Shown here piece after piece: positions 7,908 through 15,901 of a DNA stretch of 41,337 bases. Source of the DNA: Pelotomaculum isophthalicicum JI (GTDB taxonomy: Bacteria; Bacillota; Desulfotomaculia; Desulfotomaculales; Pelotomaculaceae); contig NZ_JAKOAV010000030.1 of the NCBI RefSeq assembly GCF_029478095.1, forward strand, positions 1-41,337, written 5' to 3'. Within the stretch, counting starts at the first letter, position 1, and each line of letters starts with the position of its first letter. The notes under the pieces are model-generated. The model searched no databases, was not told the origin of the DNA, and was given only the letters and a program-made list of their open reading frames with translations. The position numbers were made by a program, and so were the translations under genes.

Positions 7908-9539
7908 TTACCTTAACCGGCGCACCACCAGCAGGGTGAGGTCGTCCTCCTGTTCGCCGCCGGTAAAACGGGACACCTCGTCTATAACAGATAATATGAA
8001 GGCTTCACCGGTGGAGCCGCTGGAAAAACGAAAAGCGTCTAAAAAGCGCGGGAAACCGTAAAGTTCACCGGTTACGTTTCGTGCCTCGACGATTCCGTCC
8101 GTATAAAAGGCCATTCCGCCGCCGGGGGGAATGGCCAGGGTTGTTTCCCTGTAGGAAACTCCACTCGCCAATCCCAGCGGCAGCGCCCCCGTATCAACCA
8201 ATTCCGGGCCTGTGCCGTCCGGAAGAAACCGGACCGGACTTAAATGCCCGGCGCTGGCCAGGGTGCAGATTCCGGCTGCGGGGTCGAACACGGCGTAAAG
8301 GGCGGTGATAAACATCCCCCCGGACACAGTGCCGCAGATGAGGTCGTTCACCCTGCCTAAAACCTTTGCGGGACTTTCTTCCCGGGGCGCTTCAGCCCGC
8401 AGCAGGCCGATCACCGCCGCCATCAGCAGGGCCGCCGGCATACCCTTTCCCGCCGCGTCACCCACGGCCAGCCCGAAACGGCCGCCCGCCAGGGGTATGT
8501 GGTCGTAAAAGTCGCCCCCCACCTGCCTGGCGGACAGCGATCTCCCGGCAACCTCCCAGCCCGGCCAAAACGGAAACTCTTTCGGCAGCAGTTCCGCCTG
8601 CACGGAGCGGGCCAGCGCCAGTTCGCGGTCCACTTCCCGGTAAGTCAAGGCCGCCTGCCGCTGCAACCGGTTAAAGGCCACCACCAGGTCCCCTACCTCA
8701 TCCAGCGACGTCACCGCCAGCGTCTGGTGCAGGCCGGGCCGTATTCCCCGGGTTATTTGCTCCAGCTTCCCGGTCACCAGGACAATGTCACGAGCCGTAT
8801 CGGAAGCGGTTATAACGCCGACAACGACACAGAAAGCAGCAATCAATACGGTAAGGATTAAAAACAGGCCTATGGGCAAGGGTTTTCCTTCCAGCGGGAA
8901 AAACAGGTAGGAATATAAAAAGGTGGACGCCGCAATAACCACAATGGATATGATTGTGATCAGCAGGCGGCTTCTTATGGCCAGGCGCTTGCCTTCGTCC
9001 GGCGCGAGGCCCGTGGTTTTTTCCAGGAACTCCCGCAGCGGCCTCCGGGCGAAAGCGAAGAAAAGCAGGGCCAGCGAGACGGTGAGGGTCAGCTCGAAGG
9101 CGGCGGCCTGGAATGTCGCCAGCCACCAGTTGGCCGGGATATCTCCCTTATAAAAGAAGAACCACTCGGAAAAGTGAAAAATCAGAATGAGCCCTATCCC
9201 GCAAAGGGCAAGGAAAACGAGCATGTCCAAGGGGTAATTAAAAGCCGCCCTCCTGGCCTTGGCGACCAGTTGGCGCGCCGGCTCCCTTCCCTCCTCAAAG
9301 CAGTCGAGGGTATCCAGCACCGGTCTCAAATAGGCTGCCGAAAGGGCGTACAGGGCCAGTACCACAAATAAGCACTGCCCGGACACCACGGGGAGATAAA
9401 AAGCAACCTGCTGCTTAAAAGTAACGCCCTGGATAAACTGGTTGCCCAGGGTTATCACCGCAAAAGCCACGGCCCCCATACAGGCGGCGAGGCGCCAGAT
9501 CCGCCCTTTGAGCCTGCGGGACGCCGGTTGCTTAAGCAT
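7908..9539 (-). CDS. Membrane PP2C/SpoIIE-type serine phosphatase with HAMP domain (RsbU-like)
   Basis: A 543-residue membrane phosphatase that should dephosphorylate a STAS-type antagonist. The N-terminal half has about six to seven hydrophobic segments. A HAMP-like linker (TSLDEVGDLVVAFNRLQRQ) follows, then a short coiled coil (YREVDRELALARSVQAELLP). The C-terminal PP2C domain contains the metal-binding words GGDFYDH, VGDAAGKGMPAAL and FYTDGIVEA. The ATG at 9539 is preceded by GAAGGGGAAAGAG and lies inside the end of the STAS gene (8-base overlap), implying translational coupling. A longer upstream frame would overlap far more of the STAS gene and lacks a ribosome site. The membrane part may sense an envelope signal. 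Confidence 0.88.
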   Translation of the reverse strand: MLKQPASRRLKGRIWRLAACMGAVAFAVITLGNQFIQGVTFKQQVAFYLPVVSGQCLFVVLALYALSAAYLRPVLDTLDCFEEGREPARQLVAKARRAAFNYPLDMLVFLALCGIGLILIFHFSEWFFFYKGDIPANWWLATFQAAAFELTLTVSLALLFFAFARRPLREFLEKTTGLAPDEGKRLAIRSRLLITIISIVVIAASTFLYSYLFFPLEGKPLPIGLFLILTVLIAAFCVVVGVITASDTARDIVLVTGKLEQITRGIRPGLHQTLAVTSLDEVGDLVVAFNRLQRQAALTYREVDRELALARSVQAELLPKEFPFWPGWEVAGRSLSARQVGGDFYDHIPLAGGRFGLAVGDAAGKGMPAALLMAAVIGLLRAEAPREESPAKVLGRVNDLICGTVSGGMFITALYAVFDPAAGICTLASAGHLSPVRFLPDGTGPELVDTGALPLGLASGVSYRETTLAIPPGGGMAFYTDGIVEARNVTGELYGFPRFLDAFRFSSGSTGEAFILSVIDEVSRFTGGEQEDDLTLLVVRRLR

Positions 9540-9903
9540 CTCTTTCCCCTTCGCCGTTTTCCGGCGCCAACACGGTACGCGCGGCGTCCTCGCCGTCAAA
9601 AACCGTTATATAGTCGTTGAGGCCGACCATGTGAAAAATCTTGCGGTAATGAGCGGAAAGGTTGACGGCGCCCACCGGGCAACCGGATGCGCGGCAGCGG
9701 CGCACCAGGCCGATGAGCAAAGCCAGGCCCGCGCTGTTGACATAGTCTACCCCGGCGAAATCCAGCACAACCGGGGCGGTTTGCCCGTCCGGCGGCAGCA
9801 TCTTTTTGAATTCCTCTTTGCCTTCACTGGTTATATCGCCGCTGAGGCGCAAAAACGTCATCCCTTCTTTCCACTCAGACCGGGAATAGAATTTTTTCTT
9901 CAC
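9532..9903 (-). CDS. STAS-domain anti-anti-sigma factor (RsbV/SpoIIAA-like)
   Basis: A 123-residue STAS protein. The phospho-acceptor region is seen as DFAGVDYVNSAGLALL, with Ser following Asn in the place used by SpoIIAA/RsbV. The unphosphorylated form would bind an anti-sigma kinase and free its sigma factor. I start it at GTG 9903 because GGAGGGACA stands seven bases upstream; the frame can be extended nine codons to 9930. It is the first gene of a two-gene operon with the phosphatase, with overlapping ends. The natural kinase partners are the copies at 7010 and 13762. Partner choice is inferred from proximity. Confidence 0.87.
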   Translation of the reverse strand: MKKKFYSRSEWKEGMTFLRLSGDITSEGKEEFKKMLPPDGQTAPVVLDFAGVDYVNSAGLALLIGLVRRCRASGCPVGAVNLSAHYRKIFHMVGLNDYITVFDGEDAARTVLAPENGEGERDA

Positions 9904-9990
9904 ACCTGTCCCTCCTGCGTCCGGCCGCACGGCTGCCTGCCCCCGGGCATCTCTCCGTCAATACGCCGCGGGTTTTAACCATCAATCTTA

Positions 9991-10050
9991 AAATAACCGG
10001 AGTTTGACTAAATAAAAATATTCCACCCGCCCCGGAAAAACCCTGCAAGT
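9991..10050 (-). repeat. Upstream repeat shared with the 14.5-kb locus (copy 1)
   Basis: About 60 bases, with the shared words AAATAAAAATATTCCACC and GGAAAAACC, lie 90-150 bases upstream of the STAS gene. A similar stretch occurs at 14524-14584, upstream of the second anti-sigma gene. It probably belongs to a promoter or leader duplicated with the locus. I see no clear -35/-10 pair for the main sigma factor. Confidence 0.5.
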
Positions 10051-10117
10051 CTTTGGAATTCGGACCGGAACGGCAATAAAAAATTTTAATAAAGACCTGT
10101 ATCTCTTTCAACAGTAA

Positions 10118-10147
10118 AGGAACCGGGTTGTTTTTTGCCCGGTTCCT
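10118..10147 (-). terminator. Terminator-like hairpin after the S-layer protein gene
   Basis: AGGAACCGGG pairs perfectly with CCCGGTTCCT (10 bp). It stands about 55 bases past the stop of the gene at 10201. The T-tract on the minus strand is weak (TTACTG), so the assignment is moderate. Confidence 0.5.
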
Positions 10148-10200
10148 CTGTTATTTTGCCGTTTATATACCTTTTTGCAGCCGGAAAAAATCCGGGGTTG

Positions 10201-13200
10201 TTATTTTAATGCATTCATAATCGCCGTGACTGCTTCCGCTCTTGTGCTGTTGCCTTCAGGTTTGAAGGTATTATCGGGGTATCCTTTCATGATGCCCTTT
10301 TTAGCGGCCGTGGCAACAGCGCTTCTGGCCCAGGCTGAAATCTTGTTGCCGTCCTCGAAAGAAATACCTTCGGAAACTATGGCAAGTTTCTCAGCTTTTA
10401 CGATCATCACGGCCATCTGCTCACGGGTGATCAGGTCGTCCGGACCAAATGTTTCGTTATCGTAGCCGTTTACAATTCCATTTGATGCTGCTGTCGCAAT
10501 ATAATCCCTGGCCCAATGCCGAGCGGTATCCGCAAAGATTTTCCCGTTTTGAGGCGCGAGTTTTAACGCTTTAACCAGGACGGTGGCAAACTCGGCCCGG
10601 GTGATTGTATTGTCCGGTTTGAAGGTTCCGTCAGGATAGCCGGTTACGGCGCCGCGGGCTACCAAGCCCTCAATTTCATTTTGCGCCCAGTGGCCGGCAA
10701 TGTCTGAAAAAGCAACGGTTGGCGCTTCACTGCCCTTTTCGACGGCCAGTACCGCGAACTTCGTGAAGTGATTGACATCACCGCTCACCTTGCCGGATGC
10801 AAGGTCGATTTTTATATTGTCAAGTTTGGTCCACTTGCCTGTCTCAGGATTGAGCCAGAAGATGCCGATGTCGTATTTGGCGGTGTCTAATTTAGACTTG
10901 TCAAAGGGTAAGGTGATTGTAACCGCCTTACTGAAGTCACCGGCTTTGTCCTTGGTGATTTCAAAGACATCGCTGATCAGCCTGGTGTTCTTCGCAAATG
11001 ACAGGCTGGCGGTATTGGCCACCTTTTCAACGGTCACCTTGATGTCACCTGTTACTGCACCGGCCGGAACAACGATGGTAGCGTCATTGGAGGTAACGGT
11101 TCCGCCGCTTGTTGCCGTAACAGTGGTTGAACTGCTTACTGGTGGCACACCGCCACCGCCACCGCCGCCGCCACCGGCCGAGGTCTGCGTGTAGGTGACG
11201 AATTTAGTAAAGTGTTTGGTCCAGATTACCAGGTCTGAACCAACGTCAATTTTACCATCTCCTCCTGCGGGAAGCGCGTCGCCGGCAGCCTGCGTATCGG
11301 AACTTAGAACCGCAGTTATTTTATTAAAGGCTCCTCCCCGGTAGTAACCCGCGTCCTTGCCCGCCTGGCCGGGAATAAGTATCCGCACCGCCTTGCTGAA
11401 CGTCAGGGGAACGTCACCAAATCCCACTTCAATTACAGTATTAACTGTCGCGGTTTTCCCGGCGTCAGCCGTTACCGCTACACTGTTGTTGGGCTTGACC
11501 GTAGGCACATTTATCGTTCCGTCCCAGTTATCGGCTGCGTCCGCAGTAACCGTGGTTCCTGCCGGTATAGCCACCTGGACAGGATTAGCGTTAACGGAAG
11601 TGTTGGCCTGTATGGTTATGTTCGGCAAAGCGCTGGTAGTCACTTTACCGGCTACAGGCGCATTTAGCAAGCCTACCACGTTTATGGTTGCGTCTGTGAC
11701 ATTGTTCGGGATAGCTAACGTAGTGGCAGGAGTAGTGCTGGTTATGGAAAGGTTTTTATTGTTGCTGTCAACCGAAACCGTTGGAGAAGTAACCTTTACC
11801 GGGCCATTGTTCGTTACCGCCTGTCCCGCGAAGGTTGCAAGAACACCACCGTCGGCTGCTACCACTGTGCCCGCAGTATATCCTATTGTGATTACGTCAC
11901 CATGATAAATTGGGTTGGCAAGCGTCAGCTCTATTTTTTGGGGATCAGCGTTCAGTGCAGCGGCTGTCACCGCATCCGGCGTCCCTCCGACTGTAACTGT
12001 AAACTGTGCGTGTTTGCCTGCCGGGTCTGCCATTGCCTTGTTAAAGGTCAGTATTATTTTGTTGCCTGCGTTGTTTGTTGCGGCAGAGGTGACTACAGGC
12101 GCGCCGGCTTCTGCCTTGCCGATAAAAACGCGGTGGTCGGAATAATGAAAACCGCTGAACTCCATCGTCTTCCCGCCGGCTACATCGGTCACTATAGCAT
12201 TGGTTACGGCTTCCTTGTTATTGCCGTTTCCATCCCCGATTTGTGCGGCCAACTGGTTATTAGAGGTGATACCCCAGTCCTGGAGCAGGGCCTCAGGCAG
12301 AAATACCTTGAAATAGCCTTCCTCCCCGCTAACCCCGTTGATATAAACGTAAAGTTGCGTTCCTGAAACCATGACGGGCGCATTAAACGACGACGCGTTA
12401 GTGGAGATAGACATGCCCCGGTACGAAACAGGCATATTATACGGTGCTTGGTTAGCATCATACGCGATGGCCATTTGTACACCCAGGTGCACGGGAGTTC
12501 CATCCGGGAATTTAAAGGACATTCCCTTCACGCGGATAGTAGTGACCCCGTCCTGACCGGTTTCCCAGCTTTGAACATACCCGGCTCCGAGGAGAATGTA
12601 AGGGGTATGGCCGTTGTTGTTGATAGTGACCGTAAATTCTGTGTTTGAGTCGTACGATCCTCCACTAATGTCGTCATTCCCGTTTCTCCTCAATTTTAGA
12701 TTAGCCAGTCTGGAATTGGAATCGTAAGTTAAATTAGCTGTTATATCGTTTAATGCCTCGCCATTAGCATATACTGAGCCGGAAACTGACGGCACATCGC
12801 CATCAGGTGGTAGCCCGCCGCCACCAGCTTGTGCTGCTCCGATGGGCATCACCCATATTTGAGTTGTTGTTGGTAAGTTGTTGGACTCAACATTTATAGA
12901 GTTGCTATTTTTTACTGAGTATGTGAAACCACCTACACTTTTCTGGTCAGTTAAGAAATAATTCAACCCTGCTTGGCTCCACCAATGTATAGGAATAACA
13001 ACCTTCGGTTGAAGGTCTTGAATAGCATAAACTACGTCCTGGGTGCTAAGATTTTCCATTTGTGGACCACCATATTCAGGTGGAACAGGACCCATGGGGC
13101 CGCCAATTGGAACAAATAAAATATCGGGTGTTCCTAAGGCTTGCTTCTCCGCCGCTGTAAATCTGTTATTGTCAGAACCAGTGCCGTCTCCAAGATGCAC

Positions 13201-13650
13201 AATCCGTAATCCGTCTACATTGAAGACAAAGGCTGCGTCATCCCCGGCGCCGTAAAAGTGCGGAAGGTAAACATCATTAATTACAGTATCATTAACCACC
13301 TGATTTATACTGTTAAAGGTGTTATAGCTATCAAAAAGAGGGCTTATTCCATTTAATACCAGGGGTCTCCCATACACCCACGCTGCTGTTGAATTATTAT
13401 GGTCTGAATGTTGGTGACTAACTGTAACTACGTTAGGATATATGGGGCCGGGATCGACGCCAAGGTTTCCGAAATCTCCAAGATGTGGAGGGTCCATCAA
13501 AATTTTCGTTCCGGCATCAGTGGTCATCAGTACCTGGGAGTGGCCGAAGTATTGAATAGTGAAAGCTGAAGCCGGGGTGGCCATGGGCAGCAGAAGGCTG
13601 GCCGTTAAAGTCAGAATTAAAATTATTGAAAGTTTCCTTTTCCTTTGCAT
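10201..13650 (-). CDS. S-layer-anchored protein with metallo-beta-lactamase-fold N-terminal domain
   Basis: A 1149-residue surface protein. The signal peptide is MQRKRKLSIILILTLTASL, with cleavage near ASA. Residues about 30-265 form an MBL-fold hydrolase of the UlaG/YtnP kind, with metal ligands in SHQHSDH, HLGDG and IPIHWW. Several Ig-like or SwmB/SbsA-like beta domains follow, for example around IILTFNKAMADPAGK. A run of nine Gly forms a hinge, after which come more beta-sandwich domains. Three SLH domains close the protein (FSDIAGHWAQ, FADTARHWAR, and a third ending in RAEAVTAIMNALK). These SLH domains bind secondary wall polymer, so the hydrolase would be displayed on the cell surface. 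AAGGAG precedes the ATG at 13650. The substrate is unknown; related folds act on lactones, phosphodiesters and nucleotides. Confidence 0.87.
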   Translation of the reverse strand: MQRKRKLSIILILTLTASLLLPMATPASAFTIQYFGHSQVLMTTDAGTKILMDPPHLGDFGNLGVDPGPIYPNVVTVSHQHSDHNNSTAAWVYGRPLVLNGISPLFDSYNTFNSINQVVNDTVINDVYLPHFYGAGDDAAFVFNVDGLRIVHLGDGTGSDNNRFTAAEKQALGTPDILFVPIGGPMGPVPPEYGGPQMENLSTQDVVYAIQDLQPKVVIPIHWWSQAGLNYFLTDQKSVGGFTYSVKNSNSINVESNNLPTTTQIWVMPIGAAQAGGGGLPPDGDVPSVSGSVYANGEALNDITANLTYDSNSRLANLKLRRNGNDDISGGSYDSNTEFTVTINNNGHTPYILLGAGYVQSWETGQDGVTTIRVKGMSFKFPDGTPVHLGVQMAIAYDANQAPYNMPVSYRGMSISTNASSFNAPVMVSGTQLYVYINGVSGEEGYFKVFLPEALLQDWGITSNNQLAAQIGDGNGNNKEAVTNAIVTDVAGGKTMEFSGFHYSDHRVFIGKAEAGAPVVTSAATNNAGNKIILTFNKAMADPAGKHAQFTVTVGGTPDAVTAAALNADPQKIELTLANPIYHGDVITIGYTAGTVVAADGGVLATFAGQAVTNNGPVKVTSPTVSVDSNNKNLSITSTTPATTLAIPNNVTDATINVVGLLNAPVAGKVTTSALPNITIQANTSVNANPVQVAIPAGTTVTADAADNWDGTINVPTVKPNNSVAVTADAGKTATVNTVIEVGFGDVPLTFSKAVRILIPGQAGKDAGYYRGGAFNKITAVLSSDTQAAGDALPAGGDGKIDVGSDLVIWTKHFTKFVTYTQTSAGGGGGGGGGVPPVSSSTTVTATSGGTVTSNDATIVVPAGAVTGDIKVTVEKVANTASLSFAKNTRLISDVFEITKDKAGDFSKAVTITLPFDKSKLDTAKYDIGIFWLNPETGKWTKLDNIKIDLASGKVSGDVNHFTKFAVLAVEKGSEAPTVAFSDIAGHWAQNEIEGLVARGAVTGYPDGTFKPDNTITRAEFATVLVKALKLAPQNGKIFADTARHWARDYIATAASNGIVNGYDNETFGPDDLITREQMAVMIVKAEKLAIVSEGISFEDGNKISAWARSAVATAAKKGIMKGYPDNTFKPEGNSTRAEAVTAIMNALK

Positions 13651-13761
13651 AAGAATCTCCTTCTTCCCTAGTAACTGAGTTTGTTTAAGGGCCTTCATTA
13701 CCATGCAATGCTTTTAACCAGGCATTATCCGGGCACGGTGGTACCGGCTTTTACCCCTCGC

Positions 13762-14184
13762 TCACCGGACGGGGAACTCCATGGTCAGGCGTAGAAGATT
13801 GCCGTCGGGCAGGCGCCGGACCTCCACCTTGTTCACCAGGTTTTGGATCAGGAACAGCCCCCAACCCCTGGGTGATTCATTTCCCTCAATCTTATTTTGC
13901 ATGGAAGGAGCCGGGACAGGGAAGATAAAAGGCGGGCCCGCGTCGGCTATGTCCACTTCCAGATAGCCGGGACCGGTCCGGAAAGTCAGCTTCACCGGCA
14001 GGCGGGAGTCATAACCGTGGGCGTGCTCCATGGCGTTGAGGCAGGCTTCGCTTACGGCGGTGGCCAGTTGCAGGGCCGCTTCATCACCCGCGCCTGCAAG
14101 GCGGGCCAGTTCCGCCGCCGCCATCGCCACCTTTTCGTAACCTGGTATGGATGGAATTTGTAATTCAACAGTTGGCTTCGCCAT
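13762..14184 (-). CDS. Anti-sigma factor serine kinase, RsbW/SpoIIAB-like (copy 2)
   Basis: A 140-residue paralogue of the kinase at 7010-7435, differing at few positions. It keeps the N box SEACLNAMEHAHG, the unusual G1 box DIADAGPPF and the G2 box RGWGLFLIQNLV. The same ATG context (MAKPTVELQIP) is used. The similarity continues through about 270 bases of upstream DNA, including the 11-bp operator pair and inverted-repeat arms. No STAS or phosphatase gene accompanies this copy, so it must act on antagonists encoded elsewhere, perhaps those at 7908-9903. The S-layer protein gene lies immediately downstream, but the two need not be cotranscribed. Confidence 0.85.
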   Translation of the reverse strand: MAKPTVELQIPSIPGYEKVAMAAAELARLAGAGDEAALQLATAVSEACLNAMEHAHGYDSRLPVKLTFRTGPGYLEVDIADAGPPFIFPVPAPSMQNKIEGNESPRGWGLFLIQNLVNKVEVRRLPDGNLLRLTMEFPVR

Positions 14185-14314
14185 GGTAACCACATCCCTT
14201 TTTAAGCACACCTTTTAAATTTACCCGACGCCGGTATTGACCGGGTTGGCTCCCCCCGCTTGGGATCCGGCCGGAGTAAGAACTTGTACACATCCCCCCC
14301 CGTATCCGATGTGA

Positions 14315-14378
14315 GGGGACATACCTTCCACGCACCTTGAATTTCTTGTTTTTTACATTCTCGCGAAGGAATGTCCCC
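14315..14378. repeat. Inverted-repeat element in anti-sigma leader (copy 2)
   Basis: The same GGGGACATACCTTC and GAAGGAATGTCCCC arms as at 7561-7625. The 36-base interior differs clearly from copy 1, whereas both arms are unchanged. Confidence 0.55.
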
Positions 14379-14401
14379 AATTTAGCGACCCTGATACATG
14401 G

Positions 14402-14438
14402 AGTGTACCGGGGGGATCTTACAGAAATCTTACAGAAA
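14402..14438 (-). promoter_or_regulatory. Promoter with 11-bp tandem operator for anti-sigma copy 2
   Basis: TCTTACAGAAA occurs twice in tandem (14417-14427, 14428-14438), with TACACT on the minus strand nine bases further on, exactly as upstream of copy 1. Sequence beyond the repeats has diverged, so the repeats themselves appear to be under constraint. Confidence 0.5.
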
Positions 14439-14523
14439 ACGTCCAGCCGGCATGTTCACGAAAAAATTTTTTTAAAAAATTTTTTACAAAATTACAACCA
14501 CATCATTCATCCGTTAAAACCGA

Positions 14524-14584
14524 AAATAACTGGACTTTGTTTAAATAAAAATATTCCACCTGCCCTGGAAAAACCATGCAAGTA
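14524..14584 (-). repeat. Upstream repeat shared with the STAS operon (copy 2)
   Basis: Closely matches 9991-10050 (shared AAATAAAAATATTCCACC and GGAAAAACC). Its position suggests that this locus is a copy of the STAS-phosphatase-kinase block from which the first two genes were lost. Confidence 0.5.
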
Positions 14585-14625
14585 ATATTGTCAGCTACCT
14601 CTCACTTTGGCCCTCTGAAATGACA

Positions 14626-14659
14626 AAGGGGTTATCGCCGATAAAAGCGATAACCCCTT
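14626..14659 (-). terminator. Hairpin downstream of tRNA-Ser
   Basis: AAGGGGTTATCGC pairs perfectly with GCGATAACCCCTT (13 bp). It lies 16 bases past the tRNA 3' end. The following T-tract on the minus strand is poor (TGTCATTTC), but the stem is strong and the position fits. Confidence 0.6.
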
Positions 14660-14674
14660 GTCTTACAAGAATTT

Positions 14675-14768
14675 TGGCGGAGAGAGTGGGATTCGAACCC
14701 ACGAGGCGGCTCATCACCGCCTACTCGATTTCGAGTCGAGCGCCTTCGACCAACTCGGCCATCTCTCC
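14675..14768 (-). tRNA. tRNA-Ser (anticodon CGA), CCA encoded
   Basis: On the minus strand GGAGAGA opens a 7-bp acceptor stem closed by TCTCTCC, then discriminator G and an encoded CCA. The anticodon arm has loop CTCGAAA with anticodon CGA, reading the serine codon UCG. A long variable arm (GGCGGTGATGAGCCGCC region) marks a class II tRNA, and the T loop GGTTCGAATCC is canonical. Length is 94 nt with CCA. It shares its first 48 bases with the 3' end of the tadA frame and is probably cotranscribed with tadA. Confidence 0.97.
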
Positions 14769-15227
14769 GGATACTTTTTTCTCCCTCAATTCTTTAAAGA
14801 AGCGCTGTATAATATCCCGGCATTCTTCTTCCAGGACTCCCGCTAAAACTTCAACCTGGTGGTTGAAGCGTGGTTGTCTCACCACATCAATTACCGAATC
14901 AACCGCGCCGGCTTTTGGATCAGCCACACCATAAACCAGCGTTTTCACCCTGAATTGCACCAGGGCTCCGGCGCACATGGGGCATGGTTCGAGAGTCGAG
15001 TAAATGACAGCGCCGTTCAACCGCCAGTCGCCGAGGTACCTTGCCGCCTCTTTCAGCGCCAGCATCTCCGCATGGGCGGAACTATCTTTTAAAGCCTCGC
15101 GCAAGTTATGACCCCGGCCGATAATTTCACCGTTAAGCACTACCACTGCGCCAACCGGCACCTCACCCACGGCATAAGCTTTTTCAGCTTCCGCCAGAGC
15201 TGCGCGCATGTAGCCGGCGTGATCCAA
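14721..15227 (-). CDS. tadA: tRNA-specific adenosine deaminase TadA
   Basis: Deaminates A34 of tRNA-Arg(ACG) to inosine. The zinc and catalytic motifs are clear: HAEM (His52, Glu54 as proton shuttle) and PCPMCAG (Cys82, Cys85). I start it at TTG 15227, because AAGGAG stands nine bases upstream and the protein then begins at the family's usual place (DHAGYMRAALAEAEKA). The last 15 codons and the stop lie within the tRNA-Ser gene, so the tail EMAELVEGARLEIE is translated tRNA sequence. The body of the enzyme would normally end near FKELREKK. A consensus promoter is found at 15283-15311. Confidence 0.93.
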   Translation of the reverse strand: MDHAGYMRAALAEAEKAYAVGEVPVGAVVVLNGEIIGRGHNLREALKDSSAHAEMLALKEAARYLGDWRLNGAVIYSTLEPCPMCAGALVQFRVKTLVYGVADPKAGAVDSVIDVVRQPRFNHQVEVLAGVLEEECRDIIQRFFKELREKKVSGEMAELVEGARLEIE

Positions 15228-15282
15228 CGGCACCTGCTCCTTCAAAAAATCATGATGAATTTTTATCTTCCACGACATCGAC

Positions 15283-15311
15283 ATTATAGCATAGTGTATG
15301 GCTGTTGACAA
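15283..15311 (-). promoter_or_regulatory. Housekeeping promoter for tadA-tRNA-Ser
   Basis: TTGTCA, a 17-base spacer and TATAAT on the minus strand form a near-perfect main-sigma promoter, about 55 bases ahead of the TTG start of tadA. Confidence 0.8.
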
Positions 15312-15473
15312 CAACAGCGACTGTTATTTGACGTTGTCATTATATCGTTGCTGCTCACCCGTTTATTCCACGGTTTACTTATAGATTTGGCGTTAATTAA
15401 ATATAATACCAAATTTAGTATTGAAGTCGGCAATAAAAAATGATAACATTATATTGTAAAAGGAGGGATTCCT

Positions 15474-15671
15474 GTGGATACTGACGCTGTCGGTACTGTA
15501 AAAGCTTATTTGGGTGTAAAGCAAGTAAAGCTGCAACAGGATGTACAGGTAAACATCCTGCGCCAAATTATGAATCAAGAAAAGCAGTCGGTCCAAGATC
15601 TTCTGGAGACTATGCCTCAGACTTCGCCGAATCCTCCTCATCTGGGTAATAATTTGGATCTATATGTTTAA
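15474..15671 (+). CDS. YjfB-like putative motility protein
   Basis: A 65-residue protein of the YjfB family, which is found near flagellar genes in Firmicutes and lacks an assigned biochemical role. The recognisable pattern is an alpha-helical N-terminus rich in Gln (VKLQQDVQVNILRQIMNQEK) and an end of the form PHLGNNLDLYV. The GTG start follows AAAGGAGGGATTCCT. It is followed at once by an intrinsic terminator, so it is monocistronic. The neighbouring PilZ gene fits a motility context. Confidence 0.75.
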   Translation: MDTDAVGTVKAYLGVKQVKLQQDVQVNILRQIMNQEKQSVQDLLETMPQTSPNPPHLGNNLDLYV

Positions 15672-15700
15672 TAAACGGCAAGGCGCGCCTGCCGTTTATT
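15670..15700 (+). terminator. Intrinsic terminator after the YjfB-like gene
   Basis: AATAAACGGCA pairs with TGCCGTTTATT (11 bp) around a 9-nt loop; a CCTCTTTTT tract follows at 15706-15714. The stem begins within the last codons of the gene. Confidence 0.75.
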
Positions 15701-15901
15701 ATTCACCTCTTTTTCCCCAATTCCTTAAGCCGTTAAACTGTAAAATGTCTTCATTATATTCATACTATTATACCTCGTTGCGGCAAGCAGCCTCACGGCG
15801 TTTGCTTATTGATGCGGTAAGTTATCTAGGAATGGGTAAAGGTTTAATTAAGAAATATACTTAAAATTAACTGAAATTTTGTTAACGGAGGTAGAATAAA
15901 A

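Noticed and set aside
9539-9599. Upstream ATG for the SpoIIE-type phosphatase
   Set aside because: It lies well inside the STAS gene without a ribosome site, whereas the ATG at 9539 has a strong one.
15745-15864. 39-codon open frame ahead of the PilZ gene
   Set aside because: No clear ribosome site and no family resemblance; kept only as a remark.
15704-15901. Possible c-di-GMP riboswitch ahead of the PilZ gene
   Set aside because: The conserved GEMM blocks are not present and no fitting three-stem fold was seen.
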